Of a DNA stretch of 37,253 nucleotides, positions 12,892 to 22,671 are shown one piece after another. Within the stretch, counting starts at the first letter, position 1. Every line of letters starts with the position of its first letter. The notes beneath the pieces are model-generated. The model had not been told where the DNA came from, did not search any database, and saw only the letters and a program-made list of their open reading frames with translations. The position numbers were made by a program, and so were the translations under genes. The stretch is from an uncultured Clostridium sp. (lineage in GTDB: Bacteria; Bacillota; Clostridia; TANB77; CAG-508), in assembly GCA_947572545.1 (NCBI GenBank), contig CANPCK010000005.1:1-37253 (forward strand), given 5' to 3'.

Positions 12892-14775
12892 ATGGAAAAC
12901 GGAAGAGAATTGAATATAATTCTAAGAGAATATATAAAGAGAATATCAATAGAAACCCTAGAAGGTTGCGAAGACTTTGTAGAAGTATATGGTAGAGGAT
13001 TTGTAGAAAGAAAATTTGAGGAAAATGTAAGAGATGTTTACTCAAATGAGAAAAATAGGGAATCAGCGGGTTACTATTTAATTAAAGATAAAGATATAAT
13101 AATTTGTGCATCGGGAAAAGAAGGTGGAACACTTACACCAAATGATATCGAGAATAATGAAAGTTTAAAAACAACATGTGTGCATGAAACTATACATGCT
13201 ATATTAAGAAGAACTATACAACTAATATTAAAAATAGGTGGAGAAAAAGTAAAAAAGAAAAAGCTTGGAACAGGGATCCAAGAGTATGATGATCGTGGAG
13301 AAGAAATAGGTAGAGGACTTAATGAAGGAATAACAGAATGGATCTGCAGAAAAGCAGGTTTAGTAGCAAATGCATATAGAAATCTAACAAGAATTGTAGA
13401 ACAAATAGAAATGGCAATAGGCACAAGAGAAGTAATGAAACTAGGGAAAGGTAATATAGCAAAAAGAGCAGCCAAAATTTTAAGAATAAGTAAAAGAAAA
13501 TGCAAATTTTTTCTTAGCTTATTAGACCAAGAATATACACTAGAAGAAAAGAACGGATTTTTTAGAAAGGCAATACAAGAATTAAGAGGAAATATAAGCC
13601 TAGAAGACTTAGAGACTATAAAAGAAGACTTTAGGGTCAAAAATTTTCTTAAAACTGAAGAATATAGATTAGCTATTGCAGAAAAAGGAAAAGATAAAGA
13701 AGCAGAAGTCATATTAGAATATTTAAACGAACAAAAAGAAGACACAGACTATGCTATGAGAAATAATTTATTATTAATAGATAGCTTTATATTTGATCAA
13801 TATTTCAAAAAAGAATTCGAAAAAATGGAGACTAATCAAGAAGTATCAGCTGAACAACTACAGATATTTGCAATAATAGAAGAACTTATGCAAAAAGATA
13901 TGGGAAACAAAGAGGAACAAGAATATTCTTCAATAAAATTTCAAAGAAAATTCCAAATGATGAGAGAAAGATATTTAGCAAAAGCTAGTAGAAGAATGAA
14001 AGAAGAGTATAGATCAGGAATATTATCAGGAAATGCATTGATGAGCTATTTTGATCAAGTAGGAAAAATAGACGAAGAAGCAATAGGATACCTAGTAAAT
14101 AGATTAGCAGATGAAATGGATATTAGGTATTCAACAGAATTATCATGGTTAATAATGAACTTATATGAAAAAGGAAAAATTAACGAAATAAATAGGTATT
14201 CAATGAGGAGAATTAAAGCTAAAGAACAAGAAAGCATAATATATTTAAGAGATAATCAGATAGTAGGAAGAGTAGATTTAAAAGAAAAAGAATCAAATGA
14301 TGATAATGGAGATATAGGTATTAATTTTGGACTAACAATGGACGAACAATTTAATGACAGAATGAATAGTTTCCTAAAATTAAAAGAAGAAACAGAAGGT
14401 GCAGATAGCCAAGCAACAATACAAATTTCAAATGGAATAATCATTATTAATGGTAGGGAAGGCACAAAAATATATGTCCTAGATAAAGGCGAGGTTATAC
14501 CAGTAGAAAGAACAGAAGAAATAGATCTATTGTTTTCCAAAAGTAATGAACACAAAAAAATGAAATCACTAGCAATAAGAACACCAATAGACATGATAAG
14601 ATCATTCTTATTTAAAGGAGAACAAGAAGTAGCAGAAAAGAGTTTAATAACAAAAAAACAGGGAAATCCATTTAAAGCAAGAATTAGTGATATGTCGAAT
14701 TATTCTATAGAATCAACAGTAGGAAAAAAACAAGTACAAGCATCGTACAGAAAAAGAGAAGATAGCAGTAGATAA
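12892..14775 (+). CDS. Putative HExxH zinc metalloprotease of unknown substrate
   Basis: A 627-residue protein with HETIH at residues 98-102 and a downstream NEGITEW at 144-150, the arrangement of gluzincin-type zinc peptidases (two His and a distal Glu). No signal peptide or membrane segment is visible, so it is probably cytoplasmic. The long remainder is highly charged and mostly helical, with the last 150 residues more strand-like. No named family is recognised. The gene has many GGA codons but no in-frame CGG. It shares a transcription unit with the 70-residue protein upstream; murF follows after 45 nt with its own ribosome site. The ribosome site of this gene itself is weak (GTAGTAAAGAT). 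Confidence 0.55.
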   Translation: MENGRELNIILREYIKRISIETLEGCEDFVEVYGRGFVERKFEENVRDVYSNEKNRESAGYYLIKDKDIIICASGKEGGTLTPNDIENNESLKTTCVHETIHAILRRTIQLILKIGGEKVKKKKLGTGIQEYDDRGEEIGRGLNEGITEWICRKAGLVANAYRNLTRIVEQIEMAIGTREVMKLGKGNIAKRAAKILRISKRKCKFFLSLLDQEYTLEEKNGFFRKAIQELRGNISLEDLETIKEDFRVKNFLKTEEYRLAIAEKGKDKEAEVILEYLNEQKEDTDYAMRNNLLLIDSFIFDQYFKKEFEKMETNQEVSAEQLQIFAIIEELMQKDMGNKEEQEYSSIKFQRKFQMMRERYLAKASRRMKEEYRSGILSGNALMSYFDQVGKIDEEAIGYLVNRLADEMDIRYSTELSWLIMNLYEKGKINEINRYSMRRIKAKEQESIIYLRDNQIVGRVDLKEKESNDDNGDIGINFGLTMDEQFNDRMNSFLKLKEETEGADSQATIQISNGIIIINGREGTKIYVLDKGEVIPVERTEEIDLLFSKSNEHKKMKSLAIRTPIDMIRSFLFKGEQEVAEKSLITKKQGNPFKARISDMSNYSIESTVGKKQVQASYRKREDSSR

Positions 14776-14820
14776 AAATATAAAAAAACATATACTATAA
14801 TTATGGAGGAAACTTAAAAT

Positions 14821-16216
14821 ATGATAGAAATAAAAGTAAAAGAAATACTTAAAATATGCAATGCAGAATTACTATCAGGAAATGAAGAAGAAACACTTGA
14901 AAATTTTAAAAAAGATACAAGAGAATTAGAAGAAGGAGATACATACATTGGAATACAAGGAGAAAAAGTAAATCGGAAGTATATTTTTTGAAACAGCATT
15001 TGAAAATAAAGCAAAAGCTGTAATTATTCAAGACATAGAAATAAAGAAGGAAATTATAGAAAAGTATCAAGAAAAAATAATAATAAAAGTTCAAGATACA
15101 GTAAAAGCAATTCAAGAAATAGCGAGATATAAAAGACAAAAATATGAAATACCAGTAATAGGAGTGACAGGAAGTGTCGGAAAAACTAGTACAAAAGACA
15201 TATTAGGAAGTGTAATGTCAAAAAAATATAAAACACTAAAAACCCAAGGGAACTATAATAACCATATAGGAGTACCACTAACAATATTAGGATTAAAAGA
15301 TCATACAGCAGCTGTTGTAGAAATGGGAATGAATCATTTAGGAGAAATAAGTACACTTACAAAAATCGCAAAACCAACAATGTCCGTAATAACAAACATA
15401 GGAACGTCGCATATAGGAGAACTAGGATCAAGAGAAAATATATTAAAAGCAAAATTAGAAATACTAGAAGGAATGGAAAAGGACGCACCAATTATTATAA
15501 ATAATGATAATGATATGTTACATAATTGGTATTTAGATAACAAAGAAAAAAGAAATGTAATAACTTATGGAATACAAAACAAAAGTGATATAATGGCAGA
15601 AAATATTTGCATTGATAAAAATGGAAGCAAATTTACAGTAAATATTGAAGGAAAGAAATATAAAATAGAAATAAATATTGGAGGAAAACACTTTATAGAA
15701 AACAGTTTATGTGCAATATGTGTTGGATTAAAGAATGGAATATCAATAAAAGATATAATAAGTGGAATAAAAGAATTCAAACTTACAAAAAGAAGAATGG
15801 AAATAATAAAAGGAATAAATAAAACAACAATAATAAATGATAGTTATAATGCAAGCTATGACTCAATGAAAGCAGCAATAGAATACTTAAATGAACTAAA
15901 AGGTGGAAAAAGAATAGCGGTATTAGGAGATATATTAGAATTAGGGGAATTTGGAGAAGAAATACATAGAAAAGTAGGAAAAGAGGTATTTAAAAATAAT
16001 ATAGATATATTAATAACAGTAGGAGACTTAGCAAAATACATTGCAGAAGAAGCAAAAAAGTTAGGAATTAAACAGGATAAAATCTTTGAATATAATACAA
16101 AAGAAGAAGCAATAGAAAAAATAAAAAGTATAATAGAAACAGATGACTTCATATTAGTAAAAGCATCAAACTCAATGAAATTTAATGAAATAGTAGATGC
16201 TATAACAAATAATTGA
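14821..16216 (+). CDS. murF: UDP-N-acetylmuramoyl-tripeptide--D-alanyl-D-alanine ligase, one CGG recoding site
   Basis: 464 aa after skipping one C. It adds D-Ala-D-Ala to the UDP-MurNAc-tripeptide in cytoplasmic peptidoglycan synthesis. The Mur-ligase P-loop GVTGSVGKTSTK lies near residue 115; NYNNHIGVPLT, EMGMNHLGEI, TNIGTSHIGELGS, and the DSYNASYDSM and ASNSMKFNE motifs follow in order. CGG at 14974-14976 is codon 52 (AAT|C|GGA AGT); skipping C14974 gives VNGSIFFETAFENKA, the family's N-terminal domain. Without the shift only a fragment of about 56 residues would be made. GGAGGA precedes the ATG. ddl, which makes its D-Ala-D-Ala substrate, follows after 44 nt. Confidence 0.95.
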
Positions 16217-16260
16217 GAATAAAATTATATTAATTGATTTTAAAAAAGGAGATATATTGT

Positions 16261-17313
16261 ATGAAAATTGCAGTTATATTTGGAGGCATGTCCTCAGAAC
16301 ACCATGTATCAATGGTATCAGGAACATCAGTTATAAAAAATTTAGATAAGGAAAAATATGAAATCACGCCATTATATATAGACGAAAATGGAAAATGGTA
16401 CAAATATACAAAAGATGTAAAAGAAATAGAAATAGTAACAATAGGAGACAAAATAAAAGAAATAGAAGAAATAGATAATGTAATAGAAACTTTAAAAGAG
16501 CAAGATGTGCTTTTCCCTGTTTTACATGGACTATTTGGAGAAGACGGAACAATACAAGGATTATTTGAAATGCTAAAAATTCCTTATGTAGGTTGTAAAG
16601 TTCTATCATCTAGTATAGCTATGGATAAAGTATATACAAAAATAGTAATAGATAAAGCAGGGATAAATCAAGCAAAATCAGAATACGTAAGAAAATTTAA
16701 AGACAAATACATATATATTGATAAAAACTTTAATGAAGAGATCTATAAATTAGAAGAAATAGTAGAAAAAATAGAAAAAAACTTAAGTTATCCAATGTTT
16801 GTAAAACCTTCAAATTCAGGATCAAGTGTAGGAGTAACAAAAGTAGAAACAAAAGAAAAATTAAAAGATGCAATAGAATTTGCAGGGAAATTTGACAAAA
16901 AAATATTGATAGAACAAGGAATAATAGGCAAGGAAGTAGAATGTGCAGTACTTGGAAATGAGGAAGTTATAAGTTCAAAAGTAGGAGAAATAAAAGCGGC
17001 AGCAGAATTTTATAGTTTTGATGCAAAATATAAAAACAAAGAATCTAAAACAGTAATACCAGCAGATATACCAGAAGAAACAGCAGAAGAAATAAGAAAA
17101 TTAGCAATAAAAGCATTTAAGGCAATAGATGGAAAAGGATTATCAAGAGTAGACTTTTTTGTAGAAGAAGGGACAGGAAAAATTTTATTAAATGAAATAA
17201 ATACTTTACCAGGATTTACTAGGATAAGTATGTATCCAAAATTGTTCGAAAATGTAGGAATAAAATATAGTAAATTATTGGATAAATTGATTGAATTGGC
17301 GTTAGAATCATGA
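16261..17313 (+). CDS. ddl: D-alanine--D-alanine ligase
   Basis: A 350-residue ATP-grasp enzyme making D-Ala-D-Ala for MurF. The start at 16261 follows AAGGAG by about 10 nt; the frame is open a few codons further 5' but without a ribosome site. Motifs: GGMSSEHHVSMVSG near the N-terminus, LHGLFGEDGTIQG, KPSNSGSSVGV, the omega-loop EFYSFDAKY with Tyr as in D-Ala-D-Ala rather than D-Ala-D-Lac ligases, and the metal-binding NEINTLPGFT. It is intact, with no in-frame CGG; its GAC GGA codon pair shows CGGA is tolerated out of frame. Confidence 0.95.
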   Translation: MKIAVIFGGMSSEHHVSMVSGTSVIKNLDKEKYEITPLYIDENGKWYKYTKDVKEIEIVTIGDKIKEIEEIDNVIETLKEQDVLFPVLHGLFGEDGTIQGLFEMLKIPYVGCKVLSSSIAMDKVYTKIVIDKAGINQAKSEYVRKFKDKYIYIDKNFNEEIYKLEEIVEKIEKNLSYPMFVKPSNSGSSVGVTKVETKEKLKDAIEFAGKFDKKILIEQGIIGKEVECAVLGNEEVISSKVGEIKAAAEFYSFDAKYKNKESKTVIPADIPEETAEEIRKLAIKAFKAIDGKGLSRVDFFVEEGTGKILLNEINTLPGFTRISMYPKLFENVGIKYSKLLDKLIELALES

Positions 17314-17319
17314 TATAAT
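17291..17319 (+). promoter_or_regulatory. Sigma-A promoter for dnaJ, inside the end of ddl
   Basis: TTGAAT (17291-17296), 17-bp spacer, TATAAT (17314-17319) directly after the ddl stop. It leaves a leader of about 130 nt that contains a small CATCC/GGATG hairpin; no CIRCE or HrcA palindrome is seen. Confidence 0.6.
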
Positions 17320-17457
17320 ACTTTTGTTTGAAAATAAACTTCATCCTGTGATGTTGATGAGGATGTCAAGAGATGTAATATTAGAAATTTACATGCTCCA
17401 AAGAGTTAGTTTCTTTTCCAAACAAGAAAAATTTCCCATAGTAAGGAAGGATGTTAA

Positions 17458-18349
17458 ATGATATTTAAGGATTATTATAAAATACTAGGATTTGAAACAA
17501 ATAGAATTACAATAGATGATGTAAAAATTGCATTTAGAGAGCAAGCAAAAAAATATCATCCAGATCTAAATGAAGGATCAGATATGGCAGAAGAACGATT
17601 TAAAGATATAAATGAAGCATATAGAATATTATCAAATCCTTCAAGTAAAAGAAAATATGATAGAAGTTGGAATAGTAATATTGGTAAAAAAAGAAATAGA
17701 GAGAAAAATGCACAGAATATTAATCAAAGTGATACAGTTTTTGGAGAAGTGATGAATATGTTTTTTGGAGCAAAAAAAGAAGAAAAAACAAAAAAAGTAA
17801 AAGATAAACCACAAGTAAAAGGAGAAAATGTAGAGACAATGATAAATGTAAGCATAGAAGATGCTTTTTTTGGAGGAACAAAAAAAGTATCATTACGTGC
17901 AATAGATCGGAAAAATGAAAACATTTTCTGTAAAAATACCAGCAGGAATTAGAAATGATGAAAAAATAAGACTAATTGGACAAGGAAAAAAAGGTGAAAA
18001 CGGAGGAAAAAACGGAGACCTTTTAATAAAAATAAATATAGAAAAGGATAATAAATTTAGAATAGAAGGATGTAATATCTATACAAGCTTAAATTTGACA
18101 CCTTGGGAAGCGGCACTTGGAGAGAGAATTAGTGTAGAAGGAATAGATAGTACAGAAACAGTATATATACAAAAAGGAATACAAAGTGGAGATAAGATAA
18201 AGATACAAGGTAAAGGATATAAAGACGGAAAAGGAGGAAGAGGAGACTTAATAACAGAAATAAAAATAATGGTACCTAAAGATTTAACAGAAGAAGAAAC
18301 TAAAATATATCAAAGATTAAAAGAGATATCTACCTTCAACCCTAGATAA
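17458..18349 (+). CDS. dnaJ: DnaJ/CbpA-type co-chaperone without zinc finger, one CGG recoding site
   Basis: 296 aa after skipping one C. The N-terminal J-domain carries HPD (KKYHPDLNEG, about residues 36-45) that stimulates DnaK ATPase. A charged linker follows, then the two C-terminal beta-sandwich substrate-binding domains (VKIPAGIRNDEKIRL, LTPWEAALGERI, KIQGKGYKDGKGGRGDL). The CxxCxGxG zinc repeats are missing, so it is the CbpA or type II form. CGG 17908-17910 is codon 151 (GAT|C|GGA AAA); skipping C17908 gives DGKMKTFSVKIPAGI, joining the domains. AAGGAAGG precedes the ATG. CGA is used as an ordinary Arg codon (EERF). Confidence 0.9.
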
Positions 18350-18364
18350 GCCAAAGGTTTAGAC

Positions 18365-18393
18365 TTGACAATTACATAAAATCGGAGTATAAT
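18365..18393 (+). promoter_or_regulatory. Consensus sigma-A promoter of the VirD4-like operon
   Basis: Perfect TTGACA (18365-18370), 17-bp spacer and perfect TATAAT (18388-18393). The spacer happens to contain CGGA, which is untranslated here. Confidence 0.9.
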
Positions 18394-18448
18394 TAAATTT
18401 AGTAGTCACAAATGAGAAAATAGTATAAATTTGGAAAGAGGTGCAAAA

Positions 18449-18964
18449 ATGGATATAATACAGGGGAAACATTTTAGCATAACAGATCCTAAAGGAGTAA
18501 ATACAGTAATATATCAAATACACAAAACCAAGAAAGAATTTTTAAACGAATATCCTAGATACACAGTGGAGAGATTGGACTTTACATCAGAAATACGAGG
18601 AGATTCAACAAGAAAGACATATTTTGTAGATAATTTATACCCAGAGGGAAACCAATTAGCAATATTTTCATTTGGAAAAGAGAGAGTAGTAATAAACATG
18701 GGAGTTCTACAAAATGATGAAGTAAAAATCAGTAGGAAACCCGTACCATTCAAATTCGATACGTTATATTCAAAAGAAGAAAATGTGTATAAAGAAGTTA
18801 ATTATACACCAAATTTAGATAGAGATATCACAATTATAGACCCAGAAACAGCAGAAGAAGTAAAACCAAGATTATATTTTGATGAAAAAACAAATGAGGT
18901 AAAAGGAAAGTGTAAATTAAAACCATATAAATCTTATTTTGCATTCGAAATAAGAGAGAACTAG
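18449..18964 (+). CDS. Protein of unknown function, first gene of the VirD4-like operon
   Basis: 171 aa from ATG 18449, chosen because GAAAGAGG lies just upstream; a TTG 18 nt earlier is in frame but overlaps that site. The product is soluble, strand-rich and without a recognised domain. It ends 10 nt before the next gene and is clearly in one operon with the 87-residue protein and the VirD4-like ATPase. Confidence 0.6.
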   Translation: MDIIQGKHFSITDPKGVNTVIYQIHKTKKEFLNEYPRYTVERLDFTSEIRGDSTRKTYFVDNLYPEGNQLAIFSFGKERVVINMGVLQNDEVKISRKPVPFKFDTLYSKEENVYKEVNYTPNLDRDITIIDPETAEEVKPRLYFDEKTNEVKGKCKLKPYKSYFAFEIREN

Positions 18965-18974
18965 GAGGTTGAAA

Positions 18975-19238
18975 ATGGCTGATAAAAAGAGAATTCAAGA
19001 AGCTATAGAAAATGGAGTGTTTGAATCTCCAGTAGGTGATAACTTAAAAATCGCTGGTACAGAATTAAAATCAAGTGAGAAAGGATATGAAATAACTGTA
19101 GGAGAAGAAGCTAGACAAAAATTAAAGCAATTAGGAGTTAGCGAAAAAGACGATGGAACAATGGTAATACCAGCACATAGTACAAGAGCAGTAGAAAAAG
19201 ATAATAAATTTGCTAAAGTTGCTCAAGAAGAAAGATAA
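18975..19238 (+). CDS. Small protein of unknown function, second gene of the VirD4-like operon
   Basis: 87 aa from ATG 18975 with AGGAGG 6 nt upstream; the in-frame TTG at 18969 directly abuts the AGGAGG and is unlikely to be the start. Charged and soluble (MADKKRIQEAIENG); family unknown. 23 nt separate it from the VirD4-like gene. Confidence 0.6.
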   Translation: MADKKRIQEAIENGVFESPVGDNLKIAGTELKSSEKGYEITVGEEARQKLKQLGVSEKDDGTMVIPAHSTRAVEKDNKFAKVAQEER

Positions 19239-19261
19239 AACAAAAGAGTAGGTGGAAATTT

Positions 19262-21211
19262 ATGCACTATAAAATACAAGGAGCTATAAGAAGAAATAAA
19301 AATAGATTTATAATTTTCTTTGTACTATGGTTATTTATGGCCATAGTACTTATTGCGCCAATAGCTTATTCACAAGAAAAAGCTACAGTAGATGGCGTTT
19401 TTGATTTTGGAAAATGCGTAACAGAAATTGGTGGAGCATATTCAAACTTTGGAGAAATAATGCGGAACATTTGAGACATATGCAAAGGAATTTTTTAGCT
19501 TACTATGGAAATTCACAATAGTATATACAATCTTCATGTTTATAGGTTTTGTAAAAACAGCACCAAGAAATGAATATACAGACATAGAACAAGGATCAAG
19601 TGACTGGGCAAAATCAGGAGAACAATACAAAGTACTAAGCAAACACAAAGGGATAATACTTGCAGAAAATAATTATCTACCAGTAGATAAAAGAGGAAAT
19701 GTCAATGTATTAGTAGTTGGACGGATCAGGATCTGGTAAATCTGCATCATTCTCAATACCAAATGCATGCCAAATGTTAGGGTCATATGTATTCACAGAT
19801 CCAAAAGGAGAACTATATGACAAAACAGCAGGATTTTTACATAAAAATGGATACGAAATAAAGGTATTAAACTTAGTAAGACCACAAAATAGTGATGGAT
19901 ATAACCCATTAATGCATATATCATCAGAATTGGATGTAGACGTAATAGCAAATACAATAGTAAAAGGACAAAAATCAGATAGCGGAAACTCAGATCCATA
20001 TTGGGACGATATGGCAGAAATGTTATTAAAAGCTTTAATATATTATTTAATAGCGACAAGACCAGAAGAGGAACAAAACTTAGCAAGCTGTGCAGAGCTT
20101 GTTAGAGCAGCCAACAATAATGGAGGAAACAACTTACTATCAGAGCTTATGAGTCAACTTCCATATGATCATCCAGCAAGAATGTATTATAAATCAATAG
20201 AAATAGCACCAGAAAAAACATATGGATCAATACTAAGCTCATTACAATCAAAACTTGGTAAATTTGACTCAAAAGAAATAGCAGAATTAACATCAACAGA
20301 TACAATAGACTTTGAAGAAATAGGAAGGAAGAAAACAGCAGTATATGTTATATCTTCAGATACACATACAGCATATGACTTTTTATTAACAATATTCTTT
20401 GCACAAATGATACAACAACTATATGATTTTGCAGACTTGCAAGGAGGTAAATTACCGATGCCAACATACTTTATACTAGACGAGTTTGCAAACATAGGAA
20501 AAGTGCCAGACTTTGATAAAAAAATATCAACAAGTAGAAGTAGAAAAATACAATTTAGTGTAATATTACAAAACTTAGATCAGCTAGAAGCAGTATATGA
20601 AAAATCTTATGAAACAATAATCCGGAAACTGTGATACACATGTGTTTTTGGGAAGCAACTCACAAAAAACGGTAGAATACTTTTCGAAAGCATTAGGAGA
20701 AATGACAGTTGCAAGAGATAGTATATCAATAAATAAAGATAGACAAAACTGGATGCAGGGGAAATCGGTATCAGACCAAATTAATGCAAGAGCACTATTA
20801 ACACCAGATGAACTTAGAAGATTTGACAATGATTATTGTATAATATTTGAAAAAGGAATAAAACCAGTAAAGGCAAAGAAATACTATTACTTTACAAAGC
20901 CAGAAGCAAGAAAACTAGCAGAGGAAACACTAAACCACAACGACCCAAGAGATTTAGATAGAGGTACATGGAGAAAATACAATCCATATAATCCATATGT
21001 ACCAGAAGACCAAAAAAAAGGTGGGGGACAAGACCTAAAAGTAGAAAGTTTAGATGATCTATTCGAAGAAGAGAAGAAAGAAGAAGCGCCAGTATTACCA
21101 CAAGAAGAGGTAAAAGAAGAACTAAAACAAGAGACAGAAAAAGTAGAAAATGAAGTAGATCTACAAGAAGAACTAGAAGCAAAATTTGATGAACTTTTTG
21201 GAGAAATGTAA
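19262..21211 (+). CDS. VirD4/TraG-type coupling ATPase, three CGG recoding sites
   Basis: 648 aa after skipping three C. Two N-terminal membrane segments (about residues 14-36 and 78-94) are followed by the RecA-like motor with Walker A GGSGSGKS (about 153-160), FTDPKGELYD, Walker B YFILDEFANIG (about 400) and the VirD4 hallmark GNCDTHVFLGS. A Glu-rich tail ends the protein. The family couples DNA or effector substrates to type IV secretion channels. CGG sites: C19463 (ATG|C|GGA), C19722 (GGA|C|GGA, inside Walker A) and C20623 (ATC|C|GGA, in the hallmark motif). No relaxase or secretion channel gene is nearby, so this is an orphan coupling protein, either a degenerate conjugative remnant or a dedicated export motor. 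Confidence 0.88.
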
Positions 21212-21274
21212 TAAACGAAAAATAAAATATACCTTTTATCAAAAGCATATATTTTATTATGTTGACTATCTAAG

Positions 21275-21312
21275 AAGATGATTTCTGTACACTATAGGAG
21301 TCATCTTTTTTT
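21275..21312 (+). terminator. Likely Rho-independent terminator
   Basis: Short arms AAGATGA (21275-21281) and TCATCTT (21301-21307) followed by a T run. It closes the VirD4-like operon. Confidence 0.6.
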
Positions 21313-21424
21313 AGTTTCATAGATATCTATAATTATTATAATAATCTTATATATTCTTTTATTTCCAATATATTATATAAAAAATTAGAAACTGTAAAAA
21401 TAAGTGATATAACAAAATTTCAAT

Positions 21425-21463
21425 AATATTTAAGGAGCTACATATTGTAGCTCCTTAAATATT
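21425..21463. repeat. Perfect 18-bp inverted repeat in the gap before yhaO
   Basis: Arms 21425-21442 and 21446-21463 match perfectly around a 3-nt TAT loop (core AAGGAGCTACA). There is no T run on either side, so it is not a typical terminator. The gap 21212-21563 otherwise holds only the terminator at 21275-21312. Confidence 0.6.
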
Positions 21464-21563
21464 AAAAATATAAGAAAATTTGTTCTGTTCGCTTGTATTT
21501 TATAAAGAAATATTATATATTAAAATATATAGGAAAATAAGTCAAATAAAAACGGAGGAAACT

Positions 21564-22651
21564 ATGAAATTTATACATATAGCAGATATACATTTTGATA
21601 TACCATTTACAACATTAGAAACAAGGAAACTTTCAGAACAGAGAAGATTAGAACAACGAAATGCATTTAAAAAAGTAATAGAATATATAAAAGAAGAAAA
21701 TATACCATATTTATTTATATGTGGTGATTTATATGAGCACGAGTATATAAAAAAATCAACAATAGAATATATAAATAGACTATTTGAAACAATACCAGAA
21801 ACAAAAATATATATAATTCCAGGAAACCATGATCCGTATATAAAAAATTCATATTATGCAAAATATGAATGGGCTAGAAATGTAAAAATATTTAAAGAAG
21901 AAATAGAAAAAATAGAAGAAGAAAATATTTGTATATATGGATATGGGTTTGAAGACTTTTACATGAAAAGATCAAAAGAAGAACAAATGAAAGTAGAAGA
22001 CAAAAATAAAATAAATATACTATTAACACATGGAACACTGGATGGAAACAAAAATAAAGAAATGCTATATAATCCAATGTCAAAAACAGAATTGAAAGCA
22101 ATAGGATTTGACTATATAGCACTAGGACATATACACAAAATATCATATAATGACGAACCAGAACAAAATGTAATTTATCCAGGATCATTAATATCAATGG
22201 GGTTTGATGAACTTGGAAAACATCGGAATGATAGTACGGAGAAATAGAAGAAAATACAAAACAAATAAAATTGGAATTTGTAGAAATAGATAATAAACAA
22301 TTTGTAGAAAAAGAAATAGACATTAGTGAGATTATATCAAAAGAAGAATTAATAGAAAAAATAAATGAAGAAAATTATGAAGAAAATAAATATTATAAAT
22401 TAATACTAATAGGAAATAAAAAGATAGAAATAAATACACAAGAAATATTAAATAATATAATATACACAAATATAATAAAGATAAAAGACAAAACAAGATT
22501 AGAAATCGACTTAGAAAAAATATCAAACCAAAATAATTTAAAAGGAATTTTTGTAAAAGAACTACTAGAAAAGATAGAGCAAGAACCAGAAAAAAGAGAA
22601 CTAATTGAAAAAGCTATTGAAATAGGGATACTTACATTTGAAAGTAATTAA
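21564..22651 (+). CDS. yhaO: SbcD/YhaO-type DNA exonuclease, two CGG recoding sites
   Basis: 361 aa after skipping two C. Calcineurin-like phosphoesterase with metal-binding motifs in order: DIHFD near the N-terminus, GDLYEHE, GNHD, THG and GHIH. With its partner YhaN it should form a Mre11/Rad50-like complex acting on DNA ends. CGG sites: C22224 (CAT|C|GGA ATG) and C22237 (GTA|C|GGA GAA), only four codons apart; skipping both gives KHGMIVGEIEENTKQ. Read straight, the gene stops at 22247, losing the capping domain. GGAGGA precedes the ATG. It ends 20 nt before yhaN. Confidence 0.9.
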
Positions 22652-22671
22652 AGAAAGAGAGAAAATAATAT

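Noticed and set aside
18381-18384. CGGA in the spacer of the promoter at 18365
   Set aside because: Untranslated; the 17-bp spacer is ideal as it stands, so no extra base is implied.
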